This document shows positions 1 through 10,700 of a stretch of DNA of 34,253 nt, one piece after another. A model generated the notes under the pieces. That model ran no database searches. It was given only the letters and a program-made list of their open reading frames with translations, and had not been told where the DNA came from. The first letter of the stretch is position 1. Every line of letters starts with the position of its first letter. The stretch is from Catalinimonas alkaloidigena (GTDB taxonomy: Bacteria; Bacteroidota; Bacteroidia; Cytophagales; Flexibacteraceae). The position numbers and the translations under genes were made by a program. The DNA is taken from assembly GCF_900100765.1 (NCBI RefSeq), contig NZ_FNFO01000021.1, positions 1-34,253 of the forward strand, read 5' to 3'.

Positions 1-87
1 ATTCATCGAGCCCGGAGCCTTGGAGCTGGGTGATATCCTAACCTATCCGCACTACGCCGCTTGAAAATAATGTCCGGTCTTTTGTAG

Positions 88-421
88 GAATTCCATTCTG
101 ACCGGGGTGGACAATACGCAGGAAAGGCTTTTCGTGGCCTTCTCAGTAACAAAGAGATGTTACAAAGTATGACAGGGCCGCCTGGCGGTCGGGCAGCCAG
201 TCCATACGATAATGCTTTTATGGAGTCTTGCTTTAGCCGTTTTAAAGCGGAATTACTTGAAGATGCCGGGCGCCCGGTGGCGAGTTTTTCAAAATAGAGA
301 AGATGCCCAGACTGAGATCTTTGAATACATCGAGATGTATTACAATCCCATAAGAAGACACTCTGCCTTAGCTTATGAATGTCCTGTGGCTTTTGAAAAC
401 AATTACTTTTATAAACTCTAA
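88..421 (+). pseudogene. IS3-family transposase (OrfB) C-terminal remnant, frameshifted
   Basis: This is the 3' part of a DDE integrase-type transposase. Reading frame 1 from about 91 gives the core HSDRGGQY, then SPYDNAFMESCFSRFKAELLED, which carries the second Asp and the Glu of the DDE triad. The frame then hits a stop near 292. The expected C-terminus (EDAQTEIFEYIEMYYNPIRR, then HSALAYECPVAFEN) continues in frame 2 to the stop at 421. The shift falls near 263-283, around a 12-bp GC palindrome CCGGGCGCCCGG that looks inserted relative to family members. The N-terminal half is not in the window; bases 1-87 encode nothing I recognise. The sequence just after the stop (TTCACTGTCCGTC...) resembles an IS3-type right end. 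The element is inactive as read, unless the shift is a sequencing error. Confidence 0.85.
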
Positions 422-513
422 GCAAATTCACTGTCCGTCTAAATCAACACACCTCAATAAGTGGATTTCCAATAAATCGAACTTCTACTTATTCGCAGAA
501 TTCTTAGTACACA

Positions 514-551
514 AAGAAGAAAAGCTGGCCATTAGCTCAGCTTTTCTTCTT
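514..551 (-). terminator. Hairpin terminator downstream of the HNH gene
   Basis: A perfect 14-bp inverted repeat (514-527 with 538-551) encloses a 10-nt loop. It begins 12 bp past the HNH stop codon. Read on the minus strand, the 3' arm is T-rich (CTTTTCTTCTT), which fits intrinsic termination. It may also act for the IS remnant on the other strand. Confidence 0.6.
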
Positions 552-562
552 CCACTCTTAAA

Positions 563-889
563 TTATGAACAATGCCAGGGATACTTGTCGCTTTTCGCCC
601 GGTTGGTTGTCCATTGTAAAGGTTGTAAATTGGCTAACTCGTCGCCACCGCCTTTCGCAACAGGTTTGATATGATCAATTTCCCAACCTTCAGAGAGGTC
701 GGTTCTGCCGTATGCTTGGCGGGCAATGAGTTTGCCACAAATATCAGTGCGGTATAGTGTAGGATCGCGTCCATAAATTGGTTTTCCCTTTTGCCAGACT
801 GATTCAATAGTAAAAAGGGGAAAGGCGCTCCCTTGCCTGTCCGTGTTTGGTCTCCGACTCACTTGTCGGGTTGACGGATTAAAATTCAT
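563..889 (-). CDS. HNH endonuclease domain protein
   Basis: A 108-residue protein with an HNH nuclease core: residues 70-99 read EIDHIKPVAKGGGDELANLQ, then PLQWTTNRAKSD. D72-H73, N87 and N96 form the usual metal-binding and catalytic pattern, and the Gly-rich turn followed by D83 is typical. Only one Cys (C51) lies before the core, so the CxxC zinc pairs seen in some HNH proteins are absent. The ATG at 889 is the only sensible start. HNH proteins of this size are free-standing nucleases of homing, phage or restriction origin; which applies here cannot be told. It stands alone on the minus strand, divergent from the defence operon and followed by a hairpin terminator. Confidence 0.8.
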   Translation of the reverse strand: MNFNPSTRQVSRRPNTDRQGSAFPLFTIESVWQKGKPIYGRDPTLYRTDICGKLIARQAYGRTDLSEGWEIDHIKPVAKGGGDELANLQPLQWTTNRAKSDKYPWHCS

Positions 890-1000
890 GTAAAAACAAT
901 TTAATTTTGAATGCCAGCCTATCCCATGCTTGCAAAAGGGACGTAATAGAGGAGCTTCTAAAAGATATTATTATCTTTACAATGCAAACTAGTTCTCCTC

Positions 1001-1093
1001 GCTAAGGGGATGAGCCTTAGCACTTCCATACGCTTGAAGTGTAATCTTTTGGCCAAAGTCAACTGTTCCCGCAGTTGACTTTGGCTTTTTTTT
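1001..1093 (+). ncRNA. Candidate small RNA of three hairpins ending in a terminator
   Basis: Three consecutive stem-loops lie between divergent genes: 1001-1007 with 1015-1021 (GCTAAGG/CCTTAGC), 1021-1026 with 1036-1041 (CACTTC/GAAGTG), then a strong intrinsic terminator at 1052-1093. No gene on the + strand precedes this terminator, so it must end some other transcript, most simply a roughly 100-nt RNA starting near 970-1000. A 22-codon ORF (ATG near 1010) overlaps it but looks fortuitous. Its position just upstream of the defence operon suggests a regulatory or system-associated RNA. This is inference, and no promoter is convincing. Confidence 0.4.
1052..1093 (+). terminator. Strong Rho-independent terminator
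   Basis: A perfect 13-bp stem (1052-1064, GCCAAAGTCAACT, with 1073-1085), an 8-nt loop and a run of eight or more T residues. This is a textbook intrinsic terminator on the + strand. It ends about 140 bp before the helicase start codon. Confidence 0.9.
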
Positions 1094-1173
1094 CATCAGC
1101 CATTAGGATGGTTACTATGCAAACATAGAAAAAAATAACTTCCTCTTGAACTTAATCTGTGATATTTTCTAGG

Positions 1174-1187
1174 ATGTTATATAACAT
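1174..1187. promoter_or_regulatory. 14-bp palindrome, possible operator
   Basis: ATGTTATATAACAT is a perfect palindrome 45 bp upstream of the helicase ATG. The helicase begins with an XRE-type HTH domain, and such proteins often bind short palindromes at their own promoters, so autoregulation is possible. In AT-rich sequence a 14-mer palindrome can also occur by chance. Confidence 0.25.
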
Positions 1188-1232
1188 TAGTGAAATTGTT
1201 GCAAGCAATACCAAAGGATACTAATTTTGGCC

Positions 1233-4200
1233 ATGAGCCAAGTACTTCCTGAGGATTATCCCTTACAACTCCAGGGCATTCGAACCCGACATAACCTAAC
1301 CCAGACACAACTTGCCGAACTCCTAGGTGTGTCTTTTGCGACAGTTAACCGATGGGAAAGAAAACATACCAAACCCTCGCTTGAGACCTGGCAAAAAATT
1401 CAGGAAATAGAAGTCGGTGCTATTGTTGCCGAACAGCTTGTATCAGCCAAGCTAGAAAATATTCCTGATACTTTCATTCTTGATTTTTTGGGTAATGCCA
1501 AAGCTGCCCGTTCGGTCGTGGAGGGTGAGCGTCTGTCGCAAGGACATCAATACAATCCAGCTTACGCCGTAGAGACAGCGCGTATTGATCCCCTTCCTCA
1601 TCAACGTGTGGCGGTGTATGAACGGATGCTTTTGCAACCCCGACTGCGCTTTTTGCTAGCTGACGATGCCGGAGCCGGAAAGACAATTATGACCGGCCTC
1701 TATATCCGGGAGATGCTTAACCGAAAGTTGCTTCACCGGATATTGATTGTCGCTCCTGCTGGTATTGTGTCGAACTGGCAACGGGAGATGCAAGAGCTCT
1801 TCGGATTGTCTTTCAAGATCATGGAGGGAGGGCACGCACGCAGTGAACAAAACCCGTTCCTAGGAAATGAAAGCGATTTCTTGGTGATCAGCGTAGACAC
1901 GTTGCGGCAAGATCGGATGTTCAGACGTTTACAAGAACCCGAAGTGCAACCATATGACTTAGTCGTGTTTGATGAGGCTCACAAACTAGCGGTCAGGCAG
2001 TCCCCGGACGGACGCGAAGAGAAAACCCAGCGTTACCGCTTGGCAGAGGCTCTGGCCGGGGTGTTTTCTGACGACGAGCGTTGGGCGCTATCCTGGAGTA
2101 CACAGCACCTGTTATTGCTTACTGCTACTCCACATATGGGAGATGATTACCCCTATTTTGGGCTATGGCGACTATTAGATCCTGAGGTATTTCAGACACC
2201 CAAGGCACTGAATCTGATCACACCCGATGCGAGGAGGCGGTATTTCATCCGGCGGATCAAAGAAGAGATGATTGACTTTGATGAAAATCGGATTTACCCG
2301 CCCCGGGAGACCAATACACTCTCTTTCTCTTACTCTGCCGAGGAACGTTGCTTGTATCAGGACCTGACCAATTATATGAAGCACCAGTATAACCAAGCAC
2401 GTTTTCTGAACCGCAAAGCCGCGATCATGGCAATCAACATATTTCAACGACGACTGGCCAGTTCGACGGAAGCGCTTCGTATCTCGTTGGCCCGAAGGCT
2501 AGAGAAGCTGGAATATCTGGTGAATGAAGTCAAAGATGGTGGGCTGACCGAAGTTGAACTGGAACGAAGACAGCTGGCCCTTGATAAAAAGATTCTGGCC
2601 GACCCTTTCCTAGATATGACGGGAGATGAAGAGGAAAGCAAGCGAAACCAAGAACAAAATGAGCGGATTGAAGACGACATACTGGGGGTGGTAGTAACTA
2701 CTATTGCTGAGCTTGAAGAAGAACAGAATGCAGTCAAGCATTTGCTTGATCAAGCAGAGAAAATTCTGGCGGATGGCTATGACGCAAAGTTCCGGCAGTT
2801 AAAGGATTACATCGACAATGACAAGCACGGGCGTGAAAAGCTGCTCATCTTCACTGAATACAAGGACACTCTTAACTTTTTGGTGAGGAGGTTGGAGGGT
2901 ATTGGATATGCCGCTCAGGTGGCGTATATCCATGGCGGGCTGAAAAGGAGGGAGCGAGATGAGCAGGCAGATTTTTTCCGCAGACCGACTGAGAGAGGTG
3001 GCGCGCAGTTCCTGGTGGCCACCGATGCCGCAGGTGAAGGAATCAACTTGCAGTTCTGCTGGCAGATGGTCAACTACGACCTTCCCTGGAACCCCGCTAG
3101 ATTAGAGCAGAGAATGGGACGTATTCACAGATATGGTCAGAAACACAGAGTGGTCTCAATCACGAACTTCCTGGCACAAGACACACGTGAAGGGCAGGTC
3201 TTACAGGCACTTTCACGCAAGCTCGAAGCCATTCGCGTCGAACTGACCACGGACAAGGTATTCGACGTGATCGGGAAAATTCTGCCGGATCAGACTCTGC
3301 GACAGTACATGAAAGAGCTAATTGACCGACCCGAATCTGTGCACGAAACGGTCGAGCAGATTGAGGCAATCTCTGCAAAAAAAGTCAGCGATACGATCAG
3401 CGAAGAGCGGGAACGCTACGGCACCGAGGACGACCTCTTGATAAGAGTAAAACCCCTAAAGGCGGCCTACGAGCGTGAACGTCTGCGGCAGCTACTGCCG
3501 GGGTATCTGCTCCGCTACGTACGTGAAGCAGCTCCCTTATTAGGGTTGTCCCTCATTGCACAGGACGATGCAGGGACGCTCGCAGGGAGTGATCCGGAAA
3601 AGCAATTTCACTTTCAAGCACGGGAATCCGGAGCGTTTGATGGGCTATTGCCTGTACTGGAAGGGTATGGAGTCGACGTGCGGCACCCCATTCGCTTCAC
3701 ACGTCCAGACAAAAATGATAAGGCCATCTGGTTTCGTCCGGGTGAACCGTTGTTCGAGCGTTTCCGCGCCCTGTTGGCGGCACGATACGACGAAGATGCG
3801 CACCGAGGCGCGGTGCTGATTGACCCGACGGCAGCAAAGCCTTACTTCATGCATGTAGGATACACTACTGTACTCGACGGTAAAGAGGGTGGTGCATCGC
3901 AAAGGACATTGGAGCAGACCCTCACAGCGCTGTTACACGAACCGGGGCAGGAGCCGATAGAGATACCATTGGAGAAATTGCTGTTGATGCAGCCCGGTGA
4001 AGAGCTTCCCATGGCTTTTCGCCACTTGCTGCGTGAGTCTAAGCAGTCGCTCGGGTTAAGCGAACACAAACTAAACGCGCTCACTGAACAGAGGGTCGCC
4101 TTTTACCGACAGGAGCGCCTTGACACCGCGACAGAACGAGCCAATTATCTCCGGCGTGGCTTCGATCTGCACCTTGCTGAAGTAGCCCAGGAGCGCTCGA

Positions 4201-4787
4201 AAGCACGTAGAGATACAAAAGGCTCTAAGAAACTGGAACTTATTAAGGAGCGGCAAGCACGAGTTCGCCAGCAAAGGGATGTGGCGCTAATGCGGCTTGA
4301 TCAAGAGGGCACACACATTCACGCCGTACCCGCCGAATGGATCGCTCATTTTATAATCATCCCCTCTTCTAGCCACGAAGTACGTGCACGTTTCGATCAA
4401 AATATTGAACTTAGGGCGATGACTGAAGCTGTGGCCTATGAACGCCAACGTAACGCAAAAGTATGGGACGTCTCAACCCCGGCACGAGCGCAAGCTATGA
4501 ACCTAACTGATTGGCCGGGCTTCGACCTGCTTTCCAAACATGAAACAGGTGAGCGGGCTATTGAAGTAAAGGGGCGCGCTGACGTTGGAATGATCGAGAT
4601 GACTGAAAACGAGTGGGCTAAAGCCTGCAACTTACGTGGACGCTACTGGCTCTATGTGGTGTTCAATTGCGCCACGACCCGCCCCACTCTCTACCGTATT
4701 CAAGATCCCTTCGGAAAACTAATGCACACCGTGAAGCGCGGCTACTGCATTGACGTTACTGAAATTCATCAATTAGCCGACATCTGA
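1233..4787 (+). CDS. HTH-SNF2-like helicase with C-terminal DUF3883 nuclease-like domain (defence operon gene 1)
   Basis: A protein of 1184 residues. The start is the ATG at 1233; an in-frame TTG at 1227 is less likely. Residues about 13-58 form an XRE-type helix-turn-helix ([20 protein letters not shown]). A superfamily 2 helicase follows: Walker A DDAGAGKT (144-151, K150), DEAH (247-250), LLLTATPH near 295, and motif [13 protein letters not shown] (626-636). The C-terminus (about 1070-1180) is DUF3883-like, with GFDL (D1098) and IEVKG (E1111, K1113), the acidic-plus-ExK layout of PD-(D/E)xK nuclease folds. DrmD-type helicases of DISARM and similar SNF2 proteins share the helicase-DUF3883 layout; the N-terminal HTH is less usual. 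The stop overlaps the next gene as TGATG, so translation is probably coupled. Likely role: DNA translocase, possibly nucleolytic, in phage defence. Confidence 0.88.
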   Translation: MSQVLPEDYPLQLQGIRTRHNLTQTQLAELLGVSFATVNRWERKHTKPSLETWQKIQEIEVGAIVAEQLVSAKLENIPDTFILDFLGNAKAARSVVEGERLSQGHQYNPAYAVETARIDPLPHQRVAVYERMLLQPRLRFLLADDAGAGKTIMTGLYIREMLNRKLLHRILIVAPAGIVSNWQREMQELFGLSFKIMEGGHARSEQNPFLGNESDFLVISVDTLRQDRMFRRLQEPEVQPYDLVVFDEAHKLAVRQSPDGREEKTQRYRLAEALAGVFSDDERWALSWSTQHLLLLTATPHMGDDYPYFGLWRLLDPEVFQTPKALNLITPDARRRYFIRRIKEEMIDFDENRIYPPRETNTLSFSYSAEERCLYQDLTNYMKHQYNQARFLNRKAAIMAINIFQRRLASSTEALRISLARRLEKLEYLVNEVKDGGLTEVELERRQLALDKKILADPFLDMTGDEEESKRNQEQNERIEDDILGVVVTTIAELEEEQNAVKHLLDQAEKILADGYDAKFRQLKDYIDNDKHGREKLLIFTEYKDTLNFLVRRLEGIGYAAQVAYIHGGLKRRERDEQADFFRRPTERGGAQFLVATDAAGEGINLQFCWQMVNYDLPWNPARLEQRMGRIHRYGQKHRVVSITNFLAQDTREGQVLQALSRKLEAIRVELTTDKVFDVIGKILPDQTLRQYMKELIDRPESVHETVEQIEAISAKKVSDTISEERERYGTEDDLLIRVKPLKAAYERERLRQLLPGYLLRYVREAAPLLGLSLIAQDDAGTLAGSDPEKQFHFQARESGAFDGLLPVLEGYGVDVRHPIRFTRPDKNDKAIWFRPGEPLFERFRALLAARYDEDAHRGAVLIDPTAAKPYFMHVGYTTVLDGKEGGASQRTLEQTLTALLHEPGQEPIEIPLEKLLLMQPGEELPMAFRHLLRESKQSLGLSEHKLNALTEQRVAFYRQERLDTATERANYLRRGFDLHLAEVAQERSKARRDTKGSKKLELIKERQARVRQQRDVALMRLDQEGTHIHAVPAEWIAHFIIIPSSSHEVRARFDQNIELRAMTEAVAYERQRNAKVWDVSTPARAQAMNLTDWPGFDLLSKHETGERAIEVKGRADVGMIEMTENEWAKACNLRGRYWLYVVFNCATTRPTLYRIQDPFGKLMHTVKRGYCIDVTEIHQLADI

Positions 4788-7700
4788 TGCCATCCCTTCA
4801 AGACACACGTCTCATTGAGACAGGGTTTCCTCTAAAAGAGACCTCCCTAGATTCCGTTCACGAGAAGAACGTTCGGCACGGTCACATTTCAACGTTGCAT
4901 ATCTGGCCCGCCCGACGACCCCTAGCCGCTTGCCGGGCGGCGTTGCTGACAACGTTGCTGCGTGACCCGATTGACTCCGAAAGGCGTACGGAGTTGCTGC
5001 GGAAGATTGGTGGCACGCTGAAAGATGATCCAGACCAACCAGGGAAACAGGTTACGCAGGGGGGCGTGTTGCACTGGGGGAACGAGAGCAGCCCGGTAAT
5101 GGACGAACTGCGAGAGGCAATTCGTGAGGTTTATCCTTTCGAACCGCCGAAAGTGATGGACCCCTTCTGCGGAGGTGGTGCAACGATGCTAGAGGCTATG
5201 CGGCTGGGTTGCGACGTGACGGCCGCCGACCTAAACCCGGTGGCGTGGTTTATTCTGAAGTGCACGTTGGAGTACCCCCAACGCATTGGGAAAGAGCGCC
5301 GAAAGCTACCGGAGTTTGCTCACCAATTACCGCACTTTCTGGTCGATTATCGAAAAGCAATCAAAACATCTGGTGCAGGTGCTCAAACCAACATTTTTGA
5401 GGAGCAACCAGTGGCTTTAGATTGGCACGTACGGCTATGGGGGCACTGGGTGCTTGAGCAAACTCGTGCTGACCTGGCGGCGTTCTACCCGACCGTGAAC
5501 GGCCAGACTACGGTGGCTTATTTGTGGGCACGCACGGTGACGTGCAAGAACTGCCGGGCCACGTTGCCGTTATTGAAGACCCGGTGGCTTTGCAAGAAGG
5601 AAAACAAGCGGGTGCTGCTCACGATGGAGCCGCACCAAGACCGGACAGGCGTGACATTCGGCATCGACGAAAATGTACCAAAGAAGGGCAAAGGAGCTAA
5701 ACTACGAGAGCACGACAAGAAACTTGGAGCTGGAACCATTTCAAGGGCGGGCGCACAGTGCCCCTGCTGCGGACAGATTATGCCGTCGGAAGATCTTAGA
5801 GAGGCCGGAAAGACGGGCAAAATGGGTCAGATGATGACGGCTGTAGTAATAGAGGAGACCAGTAAAAAGAAAGGGGGGCGTAAACCTGGCAAAGCTTACC
5901 GGCTTCCTACCCAAGACGACCTGTCTGTCGCTGAGAAAGCAGCCGATCATCTGACGGAACTCTACGCTGATATTCCATTCGGTTTGCCGGACGAGCCTAC
6001 TCCTAAAAGCGGTGGGGGGGCTAGCCGTGCGTTTTCTGTGGATGGTTTTGGACTTGATCAGTGGCATAAACTATTCACTTCACGCCAACTCCTCACCTTA
6101 GGAGCACTCGTCAAGTATACTCGCGCTGTTCCTGTAGCTATGAAAAAAGAGGGTTATGCTGATCACTGGATAGAGGCTATTGTATCTTATTTGGCTCTGG
6201 GTGTTGACAGACAAGTTGATAGGCTATCTGCTTTGTGCAGATGGGATATGGGCTATACTAAGATTGCTAATACCTTAACCAGGTTTGCACTTCCTATCGT
6301 TTGGGACTTTGCTGAAGGAAATCCATTCTCAAATTCGACTGGCAGCTATTTATCAAATCTTGAATGGATTGCTCGTTATATCGCCCACTCACTAGACGCC
6401 ACCAAGCAATCATCTAAATCCTCCATTCGCAATGTGAATGCAATTTCTACAACAGAGGAGAATACTGCTGACATCGTCTTGACAGACCCACCTTATTACG
6501 ACGCCATTCCTTATTCGGCGTTGATGGATTTCTTCTACGTCTGGCTAAGGCGTACAATATACGGTCTTTCTCCAGAGATCGACGAAGCTTTTAAAGAACC
6601 GCTTGCACCCAAATGGGACCACAATCGGAACGAAGGTGAATTAATTGATGATGCCGCCCGGTTTGAGGGAAATAAAGAGGTTTCAAAGAAGGCTTACGAA
6701 GACGGCATGGCACGGGCCTTTGAGGCTTGCCACCGGGCGTTGAAAGACGACGGTAGGCTTGTGATTGTCTTCGCCCACAAGAAGGCTGACGCCTGGGAGA
6801 CGCTAGTTTCGGCTATCATCCGAGCGGGATTCGTGGTGGACGCAAGTTGGCCTATTCAAACGGAGATGGGCAACCGTACCCGGGCGCAAGCCTCGGCAGC
6901 CCTCTCCTCATCTATCTGGTTGGTGTGCCGCAAACGCACAGAACTCCGCCCCGGTTGGGACAACAAGGTACTTAAAGAAATGGACGAGAAAATTCCCGAA
7001 CGGCTGCGGAGATTCTATAATGATGGTATTCAAGGACCAGACTTTCTGTGGGCGGCCATCGGTCCTGCCCTGGAAGCTTACAGTGCTTATCCATTCGTGA
7101 AGAAAGCCAATGAACCGGGGGCAGTGATGACCGTCCGCGAGTTTCTTCAACACGCCCGCCAACGGGTGGTCGACTTTGCTGTGGGTGCTGTCGTCGAAAA
7201 ATCTAACGACGGGAAGGCCGTCGATACAGCTGCGCTCGACGAGATCAGCGCCTACTACATTTTGCACCGTTGGAGTTTCGGTCACGAAGAAGTGCCAGTG
7301 GGGGTTTGCATTCAGTTTGCAACTTCTTGCGGGCTGGATGACCGCCAACTTACGGTCGGGTACGACCTACTAGCCCCTGGCAAGGCGCGTAAGAAGGCAA
7401 CGACCGACGAAGACGATGACGGAGCGGAAGATGAACCGCTAGAAGCCGATGATAAGAACACACTGCGCCTTAAGACCTGGTCTCAGCGTTCGCGTGACTC
7501 GCTCGGTTATGAAGCTCCAGGTGGACGTCCAGTGCCCTTGATCGACCAAGTACATAGACTGTTGAAGCTATTTCGAAAAGGTGAAGTGGCCAAGGTTGAT
7601 GATTTCGTAAGGGAGCACGGTTTGCGGCAGCACCCTCGATTTGGAGATTACCTACAGGCCGTGATAGAACTCGCTAAAAACCAGAGCGAGGAGCACTCGC

Positions 7701-7789
7701 TGTTAAGTTCTTTACAAAACCATATGAAGCGTCAAGGCGAACAACGCGCCGGTAAATCTACCAGCAACCAGTTATCGATTAAAGCATGA
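4787..7789 (+). CDS. DUF1156 adenine-specific DNA methyltransferase with zinc ribbon (defence operon gene 2)
   Basis: A 1000-residue methyltransferase. The N-terminus is DUF1156 (residues about 5-70; KNVRHGHISTLHIWPARRP). AdoMet motif I is DPFCGGG at 125-131, and the catalytic motif IV is DPPYY at 567-571, typical of N6-adenine methylases. Between them lies a probable zinc ribbon from C253/C256 and C325/C328. An acidic low-complexity patch sits near 865-885. This matches the COG1743 family, which in many genomes is coded next to a COG1483 ATPase and a large helicase and has been predicted to belong to defence modules. Expected role: marks self DNA so that the partner ATPase/helicase spares it. 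It overlaps gene 1 by one base and gene 3 by four bases (ATGA). Confidence 0.92.
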   Translation: MPSLQDTRLIETGFPLKETSLDSVHEKNVRHGHISTLHIWPARRPLAACRAALLTTLLRDPIDSERRTELLRKIGGTLKDDPDQPGKQVTQGGVLHWGNESSPVMDELREAIREVYPFEPPKVMDPFCGGGATMLEAMRLGCDVTAADLNPVAWFILKCTLEYPQRIGKERRKLPEFAHQLPHFLVDYRKAIKTSGAGAQTNIFEEQPVALDWHVRLWGHWVLEQTRADLAAFYPTVNGQTTVAYLWARTVTCKNCRATLPLLKTRWLCKKENKRVLLTMEPHQDRTGVTFGIDENVPKKGKGAKLREHDKKLGAGTISRAGAQCPCCGQIMPSEDLREAGKTGKMGQMMTAVVIEETSKKKGGRKPGKAYRLPTQDDLSVAEKAADHLTELYADIPFGLPDEPTPKSGGGASRAFSVDGFGLDQWHKLFTSRQLLTLGALVKYTRAVPVAMKKEGYADHWIEAIVSYLALGVDRQVDRLSALCRWDMGYTKIANTLTRFALPIVWDFAEGNPFSNSTGSYLSNLEWIARYIAHSLDATKQSSKSSIRNVNAISTTEENTADIVLTDPPYYDAIPYSALMDFFYVWLRRTIYGLSPEIDEAFKEPLAPKWDHNRNEGELIDDAARFEGNKEVSKKAYEDGMARAFEACHRALKDDGRLVIVFAHKKADAWETLVSAIIRAGFVVDASWPIQTEMGNRTRAQASAALSSSIWLVCRKRTELRPGWDNKVLKEMDEKIPERLRRFYNDGIQGPDFLWAAIGPALEAYSAYPFVKKANEPGAVMTVREFLQHARQRVVDFAVGAVVEKSNDGKAVDTAALDEISAYYILHRWSFGHEEVPVGVCIQFATSCGLDDRQLTVGYDLLAPGKARKKATTDEDDDGAEDEPLEADDKNTLRLKTWSQRSRDSLGYEAPGGRPVPLIDQVHRLLKLFRKGEVAKVDDFVREHGLRQHPRFGDYLQAVIELAKNQSEEHSLLSSLQNHMKRQGEQRAGKSTSNQLSIKA

Positions 7790-10700
7790 GTACTGCACGA
7801 TCTAATGCATGGCACCAAGTGGCTAAGTTGCGCTCAGACCTGCTCACAGGTGAATTACCTCAGCACCTTTTTGCGGCCGACCTGTACGAAGTGGTCATGC
7901 AGCGAGGCGAACGCGAGATGTACGAAGACCCACGGCAGTTCTTTGCCCGCACGTTTGTGACGCACAGCATTCGTGAACTGGCCGGTGATGTAGGCGAACG
8001 CCTTGCGGGGCGGTCGAGCAAAGCGGTGCGGCAACTAGCGTTGAACTACGGTGGTGGTAAGACCCACACGCAGATCACGCTTTACCACCTATTCAGCCAT
8101 CCAAAAGCATTAGTTGATATACCGACAGCAGCGGATCTATTGGAGAAATTTCGTGGTCACGTACCAAAAGCGAGGGTAGCGGCGCTCTCATTCGACAAAC
8201 TAGACGTAAAACTTGGGATGGAGGTCCGTGCACCCAACGGCAATACACGGCGCCTATTGTATGCCTGGAACGTGCTGGCCTATCAACTGGCGGGTGATCA
8301 GGGCCTGGAAGTACTACACGGCCAGGCATTCTCTGAGGAGCGCGACACCCCTCCATCAGAACTGGTGCTGTCAAATCTTTTTCAGATTCCTGAATCAGAA
8401 GGATTGGCGGTACTCATCTTACTCGACGAAGTGATGATGTACGCTCGTAACTGGGTAGGAACCAACTTACTTCGGCAAGGCCAACTTCGCGACTTCTTTC
8501 AATCGCTCACACAAGCCGCAGCTAAGGCAAAGCAGTGCGCTGTGGTGGCGTCTTTGCTGGGAAATGATCCAAGCGTTCGCGACAATATTGGTAAAAGCAT
8601 CGAGGTGGAATTGATGCAAATCTTCAACCGTCAGGAAGAAGCCAGGATACAGCCTGTTGCGAAAGAAGACATCGCCGATGTATTGCGTCGTCAGTTCTTC
8701 GAATCAGAATCACTAACTGAGGAAGTACGACGGAAAAACACCGTAACTCCACTAGACGGATTGGCAAAGATCGACCAACAGACTGAGCAACACAAAAGAC
8801 GAGAGAAGGCGCGCTTCGAAGCTAGCTATCCTTTTCATCCTGACTTGACAGAAGTTTTCTACACCAAATGGGCACAGATGGAAAATTTCCAGCAGACGCG
8901 CGGAATTCTGAGGGTGTTTGCGCTCGCTTTGCGCGAAGCGGCTGTTTGGGAGGATACATCGTTGCTGATAGGACCGAATGTTTTTCTGGCTGCGCCGAAT
9001 ACAGGAAAGCTATCAGAAGGGTTACGGGAACTGGCCGAGATTGCGTCAGTCCACGCTGCCAGAGCTGGTGATGCGCCACAGTGGAGCCGTCTATTGGAGC
9101 GCGAATTGGGGCACGCCCGCCAGGCTCAAGAGCTTACAGTCGATCTGAAGAATCGAGAGGTAGAGCAGGCAGTTGTAACCACATTTCTGCACTCGCAGCC
9201 TATTGGGCAAGAGGCGCGGTTGCGGGAGTTAATATTACTGATGGGTCACACCTACCCTATTAAAATCAACCTCTACAAAGGACTACGCATGTGGGCCAAC
9301 ACGTCGTGGTTTCTAGATGACGAAAAGCTAGGTCAGAAAGACGCTGAGGGTATTCCAGAAGTGTGGCGTTTGGGCTTCAAACCGAACCTGACGCAGATGC
9401 AGGCCGATGCACGGCGCAACCGAGTGTCAGACCAACAAGTAGAGGCCATCCTGACGGAGCAAATCGAGTCACTTCAGAGCTTGACGAAGGGAGTTAAGGC
9501 CCTCGACATCGCTCTTTCAAAGCTTCCGCGAACGCCAGGCGACATCACCGATAACCCAGCATTTAAATTCGTTATTCTTCCGCCGTCGGCAGCTAGTGAA
9601 GCCAACAAGCCGAGTGAAGTAGCGAAGCGGTTCCTAGAAACTTATACCAATTTGGAGAGGCCAAGAGTTTACAAAAACTCTATGCTCTGCGTTGCTCCGT
9701 CTGCCTCTGGTTTGGAGACGGTGAGAGAGGCCATCCGGGATATGAGGGCTTGGGAATGGGTGGAGCAAGAGGTAAAAAATCAGGGGGGAGACGTTTATCG
9801 GCGCAGTCAAGCCTCGACAAGATTTAATGAAGCTAAGCGTAGAGTTCCAGATGCGGTAAAAGCAGCATACTGCATTGTGATTACCTTTTCTGAGAAAAAC
9901 CAGATCATTGCCTTTCAAGCAACGCCCACCGACGAACAACCCCTGTTTGAGATCATCAAGGCGGACAAATCAGCTCGAATCCAAGAGACGGCAATTGAAC
10001 CTTCTGCACTGCTACCCGATGGCCCATATGAGATATGGGGGGAAGGCGAGCCGTTTAAAAAAGTACGCGATATGGTTGATGCGTTCTTTCAGTACCCCCG
10101 TCTACCCAAAGTGCTTCAGCCGGAAGCGGTTCGTAATACCATCAAACTCGGGTGTAGACGGGGCATTTTTGTGCTTCGGTATAGACTCCCGGATGGTTCA
10201 ATGAAGACGTACTGGCGTGCGGAGATCGAAAGCATCAAATGGGATGAGGATAGCCTAGTGCTGATGTTGCCGGAAAAAGCCGAGTTGACAGAGCTGACTC
10301 CCGCATTGTTAGCACCTGGAGCTTTGCCTGACTTATGGCAAGGTGAGACTATCACACTCGGAGATCTGTACACATATTTTGCAGGTGGAAAAGAGGTAAT
10401 TGATCCACCTACCGACGAGCAACCGTATCCAGATCTAACCTTTGTACCGAAGGCTGCTCCGGACTTGATTCAGCAAGCCGTGATCTCGGCAGTACGCTCC
10501 GGAAACCTGATGATCTCGGACGAAAAGATAATGCTGTGGAAGGAAGAGGTTCCGCCTGGTGTTTTGAAGGACACCACAGTCATTAACCATCGCCCCGACG
10601 CTTTACCCTACGAAACCATCTTACCAGACGCATTGCCCGAAGCCTGGAGCGGCAAGTCGACCAATGCTAAGTCGATATTCGACGCCTTGATGCAGAAGCG

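Noticed and set aside
1010-1078. 22-codon ORF overlapping the candidate small RNA
   Set aside because: It runs through two hairpins, has no ribosome-binding context and shows no recognisable sequence.
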